DNA from: Microthyrium microscopicum
Lineage: Eukaryota > Ascomycota > Dothideomycetes > Microthyriales > Microthyriaceae
Assembly: GCA_010405405.1 (NCBI GenBank)
Contig: MU004241.1
Span: 1,089,359 to 1,153,358, forward strand
Reading direction: 5' to 3'
DNA: 64,000 nt
This document shows positions 23,026 to 34,293 of this stretch, one piece after another. Both the position numbers and the translations under genes were made by a program. The notes beneath the pieces were generated by a model. That model was not told the DNA's origin. It ran no database searches and saw nothing but the letters and a program-made list of their open reading frames with translations. How positions within the stretch are numbered: the first letter of the stretch is position 1; every line of letters begins with the position of its first letter.

Positions 23026-25934
23026 GAGACTGGCCTAAGGCCCAGGAACAGGACCGTGATTAGAGCTGAGCGAACAAGCAGCCGACAAGAGCGTCGACGG
23101 CAAGGAGAAGTATTGACGGAGAAGCGCGCAAAGGAGCAGGCAGAAACGGAGAGATGAGAATGGTGGCCAAAGTGATGAGATGGTAGATGATGGATCAAGG
23201 TGGTAACATTAAGGGATGAGGTCGCGCGTCGGCGGAGGTAGACGATTGGCGGAGCAGGGAGCGGGCAAGTCTGGGGAACAATTGGATGGAGGAACCAAGC
23301 GTAGGCCGGAGAGCCGGAATGGAGGTGGAGTGGTTGAGGATTCAGGGCAGGGGCGTGTATGGCTCCCTACTGGGCAAAGGGAGGAAGCAAGGTGGAAGAT
23401 AGTAAAGGAAGTAAAAGGTCGAGATGAGGTTGGTGGTTGAAGACAAAAGATGGATTTACGATTTGAGATGGAGATGGAGAAGGAAAGCACTGAGCACTGA
23501 GCAGGTTGGCTGGCTGGGGCTGGCAGGAGCGATGTGGATTTGGTGGAGAAAGGAAAGGCAGAAAGGGCAAGAGCAGTTCAGTTGGCAGGAGCTCCAACCA
23601 GAGCAGGCAAGAGCAGGGAACAGGAAAAGGCAAGAGCGAGCAGTGAGCTCCCAGACTCCCACCCTCCAAAAGCAGGCGCGACCCAATTATTGGCCAGTTG
23701 CAACTGCCAGAAACAAGAAGCGAAGCGTGGTTAACTTCAACAATTATTACTCACTACCCATCAAATACATACATCTCCGACCTCCGAGGCTTTAACCAAG
23801 AGCTCATTAATATGGCATGTATCCCTTCGTCTCTTCTCTCAACCTCCTGTCAACAAAGTACCTTCAAATACCTGATCACTGTCACACTGCACAGTAAGAA
23901 TGAGTACCAAAGCAATCGTCAAGACTTGAACCTTGGCTGTCAACCCAGCGGAGCAACTTGCAAATTCATTGTGGACTGTGCATCGCCAGCCACGCAAATT
24001 CAGTTATATAGAACAAACAGCAGCTTCCGAAGCTCGCAGCAGCGTCTCAAATTCTCCAAGCACAACAAGTTTTAACTTCTGACAGCTCTCAAGATCATTG
24101 ATGTCAACGTTGAAGCATCGAGGAGCAGCTATGAGCCAAGGGCGGGCAGCGGCAATGCTAGCGCAGCCACAATTAGCCAACCAAAACCCCTGTTAATCGC
24201 GCTAGAACCAGCAACGACATTGAGGACCTTTGCTCGTTTCTAGCGTGTGCCTGGTTTCTGCCATCATTTTATCAACAACTGAAACTTCCAGACAGCGATT
24301 ACTAAATACCTTGATTCTGTCAACATTTCAAGGATAGTACAGCTTCAGAGACCCGCTTATCTTGCTTCCAGAAGCCTGTTTCTTCGTCTCCCATCTTCTG
24401 GAATTATGTCAAGCTCGTCAAGTCCTTTGCCTTCGCTAATTTGCACCGAGTCCACCAAGCTTGCTATTCGCTAAAACACCTTGTCGCTAACTCCTAGCCT
24501 AAGGACCTGTCAGGCTCGGTCTGCAGTTGTGTTCCCGTTTAGGCTGGCTGCTGGCTTGCTTCATGTTACCATCACTTCCAGCATTCCGATTATCATTCCC
24601 GTTCAGCCCAATCAAACAACTCTGACTTGTCATCATCTTGGTTTTTAATATCTTGACTGCCTTGTAATGCGCCATTCCAGACCGGCAGCGACGCAATTGG
24701 CCGATTTGCACATGTCAAACCGTGGGACCCGATCGCAAAGTCCCCTCCGTGTCGAGAACAGTTGATCTTCCCGTTTTTCTGATGCCGGCGTCAGGAACGA
24801 TCTTCCAATCTAATAAAGCTTGTTAACTTAGCCGCGCATGAAGTCAGCCCCGAGCCTCCCTTGATGTTTGCAATATGACACCTGCTGGATTTGTTTGTAG
24901 CTCCATGCCAGGCATATCAGGCTATAGAGCGTGCGATATTAATTCAGGGGACCCTGGATCGATGGCAGTACACACGGTAGTATTTCAGCAACCGACTGAA
25001 CACTCAGGAGAACAGAACAGCTGCGGTGTTCCCATTAGTTACGACGATTGCCACCTCTAGGGGCTTGTCGCGCTCTTGGAAGGACTGCGCAATACCAAGA
25101 TGTTGAACCCAAATGTCAACAGCAACGAGGTCCTTGTGAGATGAGGAGACAAAACAAGTGGTGCTCTGATCCGCTTTGCTGTCAACAATTCTCTCAATTC
25201 CAAGTACTCTGTCCTAACCAATGCGCTCAAAAACGCCATTGGTTCAATATGACAGAAAACCAACCTCTTCTTTTTGAACGGCTTTGCCCTTGATGAGAAA
25301 TGAACATTGATCTTATGGACTGGTCACATAAAACGATGAGAGACTATGCCGTTCATGCCAAGACGTCAATCGTTGATTCGTTATTGTCCGCTCCAATAAC
25401 TACAACGAAAATGGCTGTGGCAAACGGGTAGAGAGCATCTGCTATTGATCGTGGTTATGCGCCCTAAATTGAATCAACTACCACCCAGTGAGGATCGAAT
25501 ATGACAACCGGAATATGACATCAAAGCCGCTGCAGTACAACAAGCTACTGCCAGGCACAGGACTTCCACCAGACAGGAACCCTGTCATTCTGGTATCATT
25601 GCCTCGGATCCTCTTATATCCCCGCGAGCATTATAATCTGCCGAAAAATGTTTTGACTGAACCAGGGAATAGATGACATTTTTTGACAACGTCCTACCTG
25701 TCATTGGAACGATTTACTATTCCTTGTCGTTCCGATACCATGGGATCACTTTCCATTAGCGGCCCATCACTCGTTTCTGTCAATATTTGCGACTCGCATG
25801 CCACAAGCATTACAGAAGAGGAAGTACTCTAGAACATCGCCGCAAATCCGCTGACGATCATTCAATTTCGCTACGAAAACAATGCTAGGTATACCAAACG
25901 CCTATGAAAATGCTACAGACACTATCCAAAAATC
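23026..25934. other. 2.9 kb gap; long purine-biased leader of Gbeta, then nothing recognisable
   Basis: From about 23050 to 23680 the + strand is strongly G/A-rich, so the Gbeta-sense (minus) strand is C/T-rich, as expected of a long fungal 5' leader or promoter. From 23700 to 25934 I see no conserved reading frame. The stretch could hold a long non-coding transcript or regulatory DNA; nothing in the sequence decides. Confidence 0.4.
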
Positions 25935-27508
25935 TCAGGCAAGTGAGGCTACGTTGCCATTTGCTGTGCCGTTTTCTTCTCTCGACATGGCACCCAAAGT
26001 GATTGAGGCGAGTTGTCTCTTTCCAGTAACGATATCTTCGACTGTCTTGGTAACTAATGCACACCAAGGCTCTACTCGATCATTCCATTGGCTAGCCAGG
26101 AAAAGGACGGTTGCAAAAAAGGTAAAAACTGCAAAGACTTCGCGCGTCACAGTGAGTGGCGGGTATGCAGTTGGAATCTTCTGAACAGCTCCATCGGCAC
26201 CAATTGCGTTTGTGAACGATGAAGGTGCTGTAAAGCCAAAAAGTAACCAGCAGCCAAGCGTCCGAAGTACTGGTCCATGGATAAGATAAATGGGAAGACT
26301 AAGCTTTCCCAGCCAGAGAAACACTGGCTTGACAAAGAAGCGTTGAAGTGACGTTGAAAACAATATGCCCGCAAATAGTAGAAAAAGTCCAAGATAGTTA
26401 GTGAGATGGAAAACGGTGCCACCTCCGGGGTAAATCGTATCCTTGAATCCACCATCTTGAAAGACGAAGGAATACCAAGTCGCCCAGTCCATATGGATGT
26501 TGGGCACAGATATCATAAACCACCCGGCCACAAAGAGCGCAAGCGATACCACGTTTTGCACAACCGTGTGTGACGATGCAAACGCATAAACACCTGGCAC
26601 CGACGACAACTCTGCAAACAATATTCCTGAATACGTCGGTATCGCAACAAACTCTAATCATCTTCATTAGCTCTCCTCCCTCATCTCGACTGGCGAAATA
26701 CGTACCATCATGTGCTCTCCAACTCCACAACCACAACGCGCCCAAAATCAACCTCCTCATCCCCGGCGTCGCGCGCGCCGTCGCCATGACCACCAAATAA
26801 AGCGTCATACTTCCCCTTAAAAAACTCAACATACACCACTGATTCCCATCATAATAATTTGTCCCAGTCGTCCAGTTCGTGTACACACTCCATCCCAACT
26901 CCCTCACCGCCAGTCCCCACGTCGCGCTCGCACTAGGACTTGTGCTGCGCATCCAATCGTTCCCGCGCGCATGCGCCATGCCATACGCGCCCATCTGCGC
27001 CAGCACCCAGCTCCCAAACGTCGTGATCGTCGGCGGCAACATCAGCCGTAGACTTCGACGAAGTGCGGATGTTGAGACGGAAGTGAGCAGTTTGTCTGGC
27101 TCCCGGGCGTTGGCGAGGGCGATGGGTTTTATGGCGTTGACCCAGCCAGAGAGGATAAAGAAGGTCGCGAGCCACGGAAAGCCCTCAAACGGTGCGTGCA
27201 GAAATGGCCAATGGACCCAGTTTGTGCGCATGGCTTCGGGAGTCGCGGGAAAGATTATGGAGTCGTGAAGGGATATTACGAGGTGTGAGACTACGACCAT
27301 TATGGCGGCGATGCCTCGAACGCCCTGGGAGCTGGTTAGTTGTGCGGATCAAGATGGAGATGGGGGATCTTACGTCGATCCATCGTGTGTCGCCTTGTTG
27401 GATGTCTTTTTCGTTGGAGGAGAAGCTTTCGGTGAAGGAGGTGAGTTTGGTGTAGGAGTAAGGGAGTGGTGAACTGCTTATGCGCAGCAGTCGAGATATG
27501 CGGAACAT
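25935..27508 (-). CDS. Acyltransferase family 3 membrane protein
   Basis: Exons 27374-27508, 26706-27324 and 25935-26626 give about 481 residues. Exon 2 opens with Gly-Val-Arg-Gly-Ile-Ala-Ala-Ile-Met-Val-Val-Val-Ser-His, the typical start of acyltransferase-3 proteins with the catalytic His in the first helix. About ten hydrophobic helices follow, including Ala-Thr-Phe-Phe-Ile-Leu-Ser-Gly-Trp and, near the end, Leu-Gly-Lys-Leu-Ser-Leu-Pro-Ile-Tyr-Leu-Ile-His-Gly-Pro. These proteins transfer O-acyl groups to sugars, polyketides or other membrane-accessible substrates. The substrate here is unknown. Confidence 0.9.
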
Positions 27509-28744
27509 CTGTGAGGGCGGAGCAGCGTCAACGCACGCGAGTGATAGGATACGGCGAGATCAGTACGAATGCAAGGAAAATGAATGTTTAAAGATGAACA
27601 TGGAGAAAAAACACGTAAATCATCAAAAGTTTAAAGATATAGGCTATGGCTGTGGGATGTAGTCAACGCGACTTTGGAATCTGGAATCTGAGCTGAGAAG
27701 AACGTGGTCATGTTTGGAGTGGCGTCTGAATTCCTCTTTTTTTAGAGGCGTTTGGGGGAGGATCCACTCCAAGTATCCAGTAAGAGGACATGATTTCCTG
27801 CAAGTAAACGCGAAAGGCTAGATTCATTATTATTCAGGGGTCCCTCGTGTTGGAATTGGATTCTGGAATGCTGTCTAGGTAGACTCTAGAAATGTGAGAT
27901 ATCTTCAACATTTCGACATAATGGTGGTGACGTTGAACTTATCGCGGGTTACTGCTTATAGCAAGTTTCGGAGTTTTACTCTGTAGCAGAAGCGAAGTAC
28001 CACTTTATACTGGTAGCACATATAATATAAGGAGGCACAAAAGTCAAATCAGTTCTTGGCGGGTGGACTTGCACTGCCCAGATGCCAGATGGCAAACGTG
28101 GAGCTGAGAAGGATGAACTCAGGGGTGCATCATGCAAAGTCAGACCACCATCAAATCATTACAGGTATCCAGCCGACCTGACAATTCCCACCAACTCCAT
28201 ATTATAACCAACGAATAATAGGGGCTCTCGTGTTGATATCGGAATAGGTACTTCTACTTTGGCCCTACAACCTTTCATCAGGTATGGTTTAGTTGTTAAT
28301 AAGCGCTTGCTCATCCACTTCATCCTTAGCTTTATATTTTTATACTTTCCTTCCAAGTCTTCAACTGCCAATTTCAATGCTTACACCCATATCTCTCCCT
28401 TGTCTCTGAGCTGACACCGCCTTGTTTTCTTCTGTTTTCATGTACTCGAGTAATTCTGATTCATTATTATCTCCTTCGTTTCAAGAACAGCAAGCAGGGC
28501 CCGTCGACGTCAACAGGGCTGATGCTTCCGATGCTGTAAGACGACAATATCAGGAGCCCAACCGATCTGTACCTCCCGAGTCTCCGTCGCATCCGCGCGC
28601 CTTCGTTGTTTGATCTGGCTTACACCACATTCTTTCCTGTACCACCGATAGTACCACATATCGACGAACATCCTCAACACGACACCTGGAGGTCATCTCC
28701 ACCGCCAAACCCCGTCATCGAGACATTGACATCGCGACGCCATC
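27509..28744. other. Divergent intergenic spacer, no gene seen
   Basis: About 1.2 kb between divergent genes; it should carry both promoters. The last 300 bp before 28745 are CT-rich leader with short open frames and possible upstream ORFs; none is called. Confidence 0.4.
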
Positions 28745-29824
28745 ATGTCTTCGTCGCAATTGCCCGCATCGCTTCTCGCCATGGTACGCGGTCGGCGAGC
28801 AAATTTCATCATAATAGGAACTCTAGCCATCATATCTCTGCTCATCCTGAGTTACAACTACGATAGCCTTCCACGAACCAAACTATCCTTAGATTCCTTA
28901 CCCTCTTCATTGCGCAGCAAACCCAAAGGCCCACAATATGCCTACGCCACTTTCCTCTCGTCACGACCCGAAGGCAATATCACAGAAGATTCATATGTAC
29001 TCGCAACACGCGTCCTCGCATACCAGCTCCTCCACCACCCAGTAACGAAAACAACCAAGAACATTCCCTTTTTGGTCATCGTCCCTCCCCATGTACCCGA
29101 AAGTATACACGAACTACTCACAAAGGAAGGCGCGACGGTGATCCAAGTCCAAAATCTCGTGCCTGCCACGTGGGAGCCCTCTCCTGGGATGGCACGATGG
29201 ATTGACCAATTTACTAAATTGCGCCTGTTCGAGTTGACGGAATATGACCGCATTCTATACATGGACAACGACATGCTGATAACGCGCTCGCTCGACCCGA
29301 TCTGGGATGAGGAGGAAGTCACACTCGAACGCGTTACCAAGAATTCCACGGAGCATATTCAGCCTGACGAAGTGGCCATGCCAGCTCGTTACTCGATCGC
29401 TGGGGTCAGCGACCAGGAAGGCCCAGAGGGCGAACGGCCGGCAAAGATCTCGCAGCATTCGCGATTGAATGGCGGTTTCTTCATTTTCAGACCAGACGAA
29501 GCGCTATTCAACTACTATAAATCGGTACTTGAATTTGGACAGGCTGGTCGCTTTGATGCAGGCATGATGGAGATGGGATTGCTGAACTATGCGCATCGAT
29601 TCGAAGGTAACATGCCTTGGGTACCGCTGGAGCCTGGCAAATGGAGCAGTAATTGGCCGTCATATCGCGACTTTGAGCGCGGAGCGGCAAGTCTGCACGA
29701 CAAGTTTTGGGATCCTGCGAATATCAACTGGATAGACCGACGGCTCGTCGAGATGTGGTGGCGAGTTCAAGGGCAGATGGAAGGCTTTTGGCAAGCAAAG
29801 GACAACAGCATTCTAGGCTTCTAG
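28745..29824 (+). CDS. GT8-like type II Golgi glycosyltransferase
   Basis: Single exon, 359 residues. A short basic cytosolic tail (Met-Val-Arg-Gly-Arg-Arg) precedes one membrane helix at about residues 20-36, the plan of a type II Golgi enzyme. The lumenal domain begins with Tyr-Ala-Tyr-Ala-Thr-Phe-Leu-Ser-Ser and carries the nucleotide-sugar metal motif Asp174-Asn-Asp in Ile-Leu-Tyr-Met-Asp-Asn-Asp-Met. Later Leu-Asn-Gly-Gly-Phe-Phe-Ile-Phe-Arg-Pro and a late Trp-rich block fit the glycogenin/galactinol-synthase type GT8 fold. Codon 13 (Met) could also be the start. The sugar and acceptor are not known. Confidence 0.9.
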   Translation: MSSSQLPASLLAMVRGRRANFIIIGTLAIISLLILSYNYDSLPRTKLSLDSLPSSLRSKPKGPQYAYATFLSSRPEGNITEDSYVLATRVLAYQLLHHPVTKTTKNIPFLVIVPPHVPESIHELLTKEGATVIQVQNLVPATWEPSPGMARWIDQFTKLRLFELTEYDRILYMDNDMLITRSLDPIWDEEEVTLERVTKNSTEHIQPDEVAMPARYSIAGVSDQEGPEGERPAKISQHSRLNGGFFIFRPDEALFNYYKSVLEFGQAGRFDAGMMEMGLLNYAHRFEGNMPWVPLEPGKWSSNWPSYRDFERGAASLHDKFWDPANINWIDRRLVEMWWRVQGQMEGFWQAKDNSILGF

Positions 29825-29994
29825 ATGTTGGGTGTTCCCTCTCTTTTGGATATTTTGAGCGCATGATTGGATATGGCGTTGCATCAGCATATATTGGGCG
29901 AGTAGGCGTTTATCTGGCATATCATAATACCCATTTTACTACTTTTCAAGAAGGTCTTATTCAATATCATTTTCAACCATCAACATAGCCAGCT

Positions 29995-30977
29995 TCAAGC
30001 CAGCGTCAATCTAAACTTGAGCAAGTCCTTCTCAACAATCTCCGTCTTGCGCTTCTCCAACTCCTCCACGTCCCACCGCGCATCCAAATACCGACCAGAC
30101 AAATACTCCCTCTTCTCCTTCGTCAACCAAACCGCAAAGCTACCCGCCAGCTCCACATGATCAATCAGTACTATCTCGATTAGCCACTTTCCCATTACAA
30201 TCCTCTTCGGGACTTACACTTCTCCCACCCCTTCCCCTCCGGCACATCCGCCAAATCCGTATCGACACCACCCGGCTGCAACGCATACGCAACGACACCC
30301 TTACTCTTATGCGCCTCATGCACATGCTCCATAAGTCTCGTTGCCGCAAACTTACTCAAACTATACGCTGCCGCCATCACACTTGGATCAATATAATGTG
30401 CCGCCGCACTACTAATCAGCACCACCGCCTTTGCTCCTCCTTCGGTCTGCTCAAGTAACGGTAGGAAGTGGTGGCATTGGACCCACGCGCCCATCACATT
30501 GACATCCATCACCCGCCGAAAGTCCTCGACACTCGCTTCCACCAAATCGCCTGGAAAATCGCGCAGCCCGGTCCGTGGATTGCGTACTAATTTCGTCGCT
30601 GTTCCCGCGTTGATTACTAGCACATCTAACCGTCCATCCAACACTGTTTTTGCGGTGGCTGCGAGGGAGGCGATGTCTGTGTCGGATGTCAAGTCTGCGA
30701 CTGCGACATCTATGCGCGTATTCGGATACTCTGCGCGGAGGGATGCGGCTTTGCTGTCTAATGTGCTTTGCGTTCGGCCGGCGAGGAGGATGTGCGAGGC
30801 GCCGGCTTTGGCGTACGCGGTGGCACAGCCTGCGCCGATTCCGCGGGAGCCGCCGGCGATGAGCACGGTGAAGGGCTTGGGAAGGGTGACGAGGGATGGG
30901 TCGGTGAGGGGATATGGATCGTGGTGGGCGGGACCGCACCAGTTCATTATGGAGGGTTGATTGGAGAGGGCGGACAT
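29995..30977 (-). CDS. Short-chain dehydrogenase/reductase
   Basis: Exons 30218-30977 and 29995-30170 give about 311 residues. The Rossmann start Ala41-Gly-Gly-Ser-Arg-Gly-Ile-Gly48, the Asn-Ala-Gly motif (123-125), Ser189/Ser190 and the catalytic Tyr205-Ser-Leu-Ser-Lys209 are present. The Arg in Ala-Gly-Arg-Thr (residue 68) after the second strand would favour NADP(H). A 35-residue polar N-terminal extension precedes the fold. Substrate unknown. It is convergent with the glycosyltransferase; their stops lie about 170 bp apart. Confidence 0.93.
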
Positions 30978-32219
30978 GGTGAGGTTAGTGGTTTGTTTGT
31001 TTGTTTGTGTACGAGGGATAAGTTATGGTTGCTGTATGGAAAGACAGAGAAGTCCCGAGGTTTGGTGGTTATGGGTTGTTGATGAGATTTTTTCCATGGG
31101 CTTATGGGTTTGTCTTAACTTACTCTGGTTACACGTATAGTGTATATGATGAGGTGATAAAGTACTGTATCACCATTTGGACACCGGCGATCCTTGATAT
31201 GGTTCGGAGTTTAAAGCGGTGATGTAGTCAGCTACCATACGTTACTCGGATTTAGAGGCATATGTCCTTATATTATTAGTGTATAATTCAAGGCCGAACT
31301 ATAGTGTTCATGATGAGGTTGAGATGAAGGATGGTTTGATCACAAACCCTATCATTCAATGGGTATAAAACCTTTGTTCGTTCTGTCCACCGTAGGATGT
31401 GAGTTGTGGAATAGCATAACTCTTTGGGACACTTGCAGTCGAGAAACTGCAAATGTTTTGTAGCATTGATAGTTTGATCATTCTTTATTCGCCCTGTTTA
31501 TTGGCTGACTTCTGGGTATCATGAGCTTTGAAGCCTGAGTGAAAGGCTACAAATTTGAAAAATATTGTTCAAAACTAGGTTTCCAGTGATATCGAAACTG
31601 GTATCGGTCGATTTGGCCCAGTTTCATCCCAGCACAAGCTCTGTGAGCTTGCAACCGGTAGACAAAATAACTGGCGTGCTCCCATCGATTTCGATGGCTC
31701 CCACGGGACACGCTTTACTGTCGAGTGCTTTACTTCCCATAAAGGGCGTTCATACTAGCACAGTTTATTGAACGCAATGAAAAATATAGCATGTTTTGTT
31801 TAGTAGCGTTTATGGGAGCCATTGAAGTGGATGGGGCCACGCCAGTTATTTTGTCGATCTGTTGGCTTGCTCAAAGATCAGCACATTGATCCCTGATGAT
31901 GTAGTAGTGCATTTTATCAAAGACTCATTATTAATCACCAAATTCTGTCCAGAAGTATGAATGGCCTTTTGAATTGTCACCAGTCGAAGCACCCTGTATC
32001 AATTCGGTAATTCAACCTTACAAGTACTTGAATATACACTGTAGAGTATCACGAAGTCGGAGTAGCTCCCCCGGTTAAGCGTCAACTTAGCTTAGGCCTC
32101 CATCATCACACTAGCGAAGCAGTATAAATACCACGGGGGCTGTGACACTGAGGAGGTTTCCATTTGGCGCCAATTGTTGATTTGCAGCAAGTTCAGGTTA
32201 TTCATCATTTTTGCTCAAG
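30978..32219. other. Intergenic region holding an inverted-repeat element
   Basis: About 1.2 kb with no gene. Contains the dispersed inverted-repeat element at 31661-31855 and, from about 32100, the probable promoter and leader of the epoxide hydrolase gene. Confidence 0.45.
31661..31855. mobile_element. Short non-autonomous inverted-repeat element (MITE-like)
   Basis: Two 43 bp arms, 31661-31703 and 31813-31855, are inverted copies with 38 of 43 matches by eye, around a 109 bp centre. The arm also occurs ungapped at 45905-45947 (35/43), and the centre plus start of the right arm recurs at 49543-49590. A dispersed repeat with inverted arms and no coding capacity fits a MITE relic. Similarity may extend weakly outward. 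No clear target duplication was found. Confidence 0.6.
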
Positions 32220-33706
32220 ATGTCTTTTGCGACGCTGCCAAAGGCGGCATCCGATGCCATCAAGCCATATAAGATTGCTATATCACCAACTAAGGTAGCA
32301 ACCATGGAACTCCTCGTCAAGTCATCACCGGTTGGACCGGAAACCTTCGAAAACAAGCAGATGGAAAGGAACTTTGGATTGACCAGAGACAAGTTTTCAG
32401 AGCTCAAAAGAAAGTGGGTGGAGGAATTTAAGTGGTAAGTGGACATCCTAGCGATTCAATCTTTATTCTAAGTTATGATCACAGGGAGGAACAAGAGAAG
32501 TATCTCAATGCTTACCCCCAATTCATGGCCAAGATCAAAGACGACGATGGAAGAGAGCATGATGTTCACTTCATGGCTCTATTCTCGCAGAAAGCGGATG
32601 CTGTTCCTATCTCCTTCCTCCATGGATGGCCAGGTACGATAGATCTAAGCACCTTGACCAGAAACTGACAAAAGGCAGGTAGTTTTCTTGAGTTCGTGGG
32701 CTTGTTTGAAGAATTCAAGAACAAATACGACAACGATCCATCCAAGCTGCCGTACCATCTCATTGCACCCTCACTTCCAGGTTTCACACTTTCATCAGGA
32801 CCACCAGTTGACCGTGATTGGACTGAGAAGGATAGTGCTCGTATCATCAATCGTTTGATGCATGAGATTGGCTTCGGCTCAGGCTACATATCTCAAGGTG
32901 GCGATATTGGAAGCTTCGTGAGCCAGGCGCTTGCCGAGTCTTACCCAGAGTGCAAGGCAATCCACCGTGTGTCATTGCCTTATCCCTGATAGCATGTCTG
33001 AACTAATTCGTCCAAGTGAACTTTCTACCTGGAGCCCCGAAGAAAGAAGTGTCCCTGGAAAATATCTCTGACGCTGAGAAGGAGGGAATGCAGCGGATAA
33101 AAGACTGGCAAAACACGGGCGCTGCCTATGCGAGAGAGCATGGTACTCGTCCTTCAACGATTGGGCTTGTACTCTCATCGAGTCCATTGGCTTTGTTGGC
33201 TTGGTAATTTACGACTATGACTGCCTACCATTAACTGTACTGACTTGTGTGTAGGATTGGCGAAAAGTTCCTTGAGTGGACTGACACTGATCCGGACGAC
33301 ATGGAGACTTTGAGATCGGTGTCGTTATATTGGCTGACGGATAGCTTTCCCCGATGCATATATACCTACCGAGACGCAACTGTACCCGTTTCCCTATCAG
33401 TTTTTGAAATCATATTCTAACATCTGGTTAGGCCCACGAACACAAATTCAACCAACCATTGGGATTTTCTTGGTTTCCAAAGGAGCTTATGCCAGTGCCT
33501 AGAGTGTGGATTGAGGCCAAGGCCAACCTTGTTTGGTTTAGAGCGCATGAACATGTAAGTTGGACCCACAAGACAATGACGTTCTTTGATATTGACTGGT
33601 GGGCCAGGGAGGCCATTTTGCTGCACTAGAGCATCCAAAGGAGTTGGCGCAGGATATCGAGGAATTTGTGGCTCAAGTATGGTCAACAGGGCGAAGTAAC
33701 TTGTGA
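32220..33706 (+). CDS. Epoxide hydrolase (alpha/beta hydrolase, EHN-type N-terminus)
   Basis: Seven exons (32220-32434, 32485-32633, 32679-32966, 33017-33203, 33255-33381, 33432-33554, 33608-33706) give about 395 residues, all joining in frame. The N-terminal region (Glu-Phe-Lys-Trp-Arg-Glu-Glu...Leu-Asn-Ala-Tyr-Pro-Gln-Phe) is the epoxide-hydrolase cap-like EHN segment. The oxyanion motif His-Gly-Trp-Pro-Gly, the nucleophile elbow Gly-Gly-Asp-Ile-Gly, Asp-Ser-Phe-Pro-Arg and the final Gly-Gly-His-Phe-Ala-Ala-Leu-Glu give the catalytic Asp and His. It resembles microsomal or juvenile-hormone-type epoxide hydrolases and would turn epoxides into diols. It is intron-rich for this window. Confidence 0.93.
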
Positions 33707-34293
33707 AGGTTTAGAGGCAAGCATGTAGGGATCTTAAGGTAACAGAGATCCATGGTAACAGTATTTTAACAGAAGGCCTAGTTGTAAGATCTTTGAACGT
33801 GTACTCTCCCTGCTTGTTCCTTCTTGGGGACCATCTGCCTTCTTCCCCAATGTATCGGAACAGGCGGGAAGTAACTAGTTGACTTTAATTGGTTCAAGCT
33901 GTTTCAAGAGGAGATGGTGAGGATAGTGCAAGTACAGACAAGATGGCAGAAAGACAAGATGTGGTTAAGCGGCATATATAATGGCCTGATTAGGCAAGTA
34001 CACACGTGAGGTGTGTGGTGGAGCACATGGCGACGTCCTCCAATAATGAGGCAGGCAAGGACCCTGGCCTGGCAGACCAGTCCCAACTCCCAGGCCCCAG
34101 CATCAATCCATTCCACCCATTATTCTCTCTCTCATATCAATACTCCAACCGTGTTTGTCTACAAGCACTCCTCTGTCACACCAAACTCTCGCCCTAAATT
34201 TCCGTATACATTCATTGCACCATACACACCCAACGCTCCCCACATTGCGACATTCTCTCACTTGCGCGTTACTGCGCCTACCCGCAGCCCGTC
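33707..34293. other. Intergenic spacer with Dot1 leader
   Basis: About 590 bp. CT/CA-rich from 34080 on, which suits the 5' leader of the next gene. No gene seen. Confidence 0.4.

Noticed and set aside
23698-24075. 125-codon plus frame upstream of Gbeta
   Set aside because: No domain, lies in a region without other coding signs.
31565-31771. 68-codon plus frame across the inverted repeat
   Set aside because: Mostly the repeat arm; similar short reading at 45779-46003 is explained by the same repeat.
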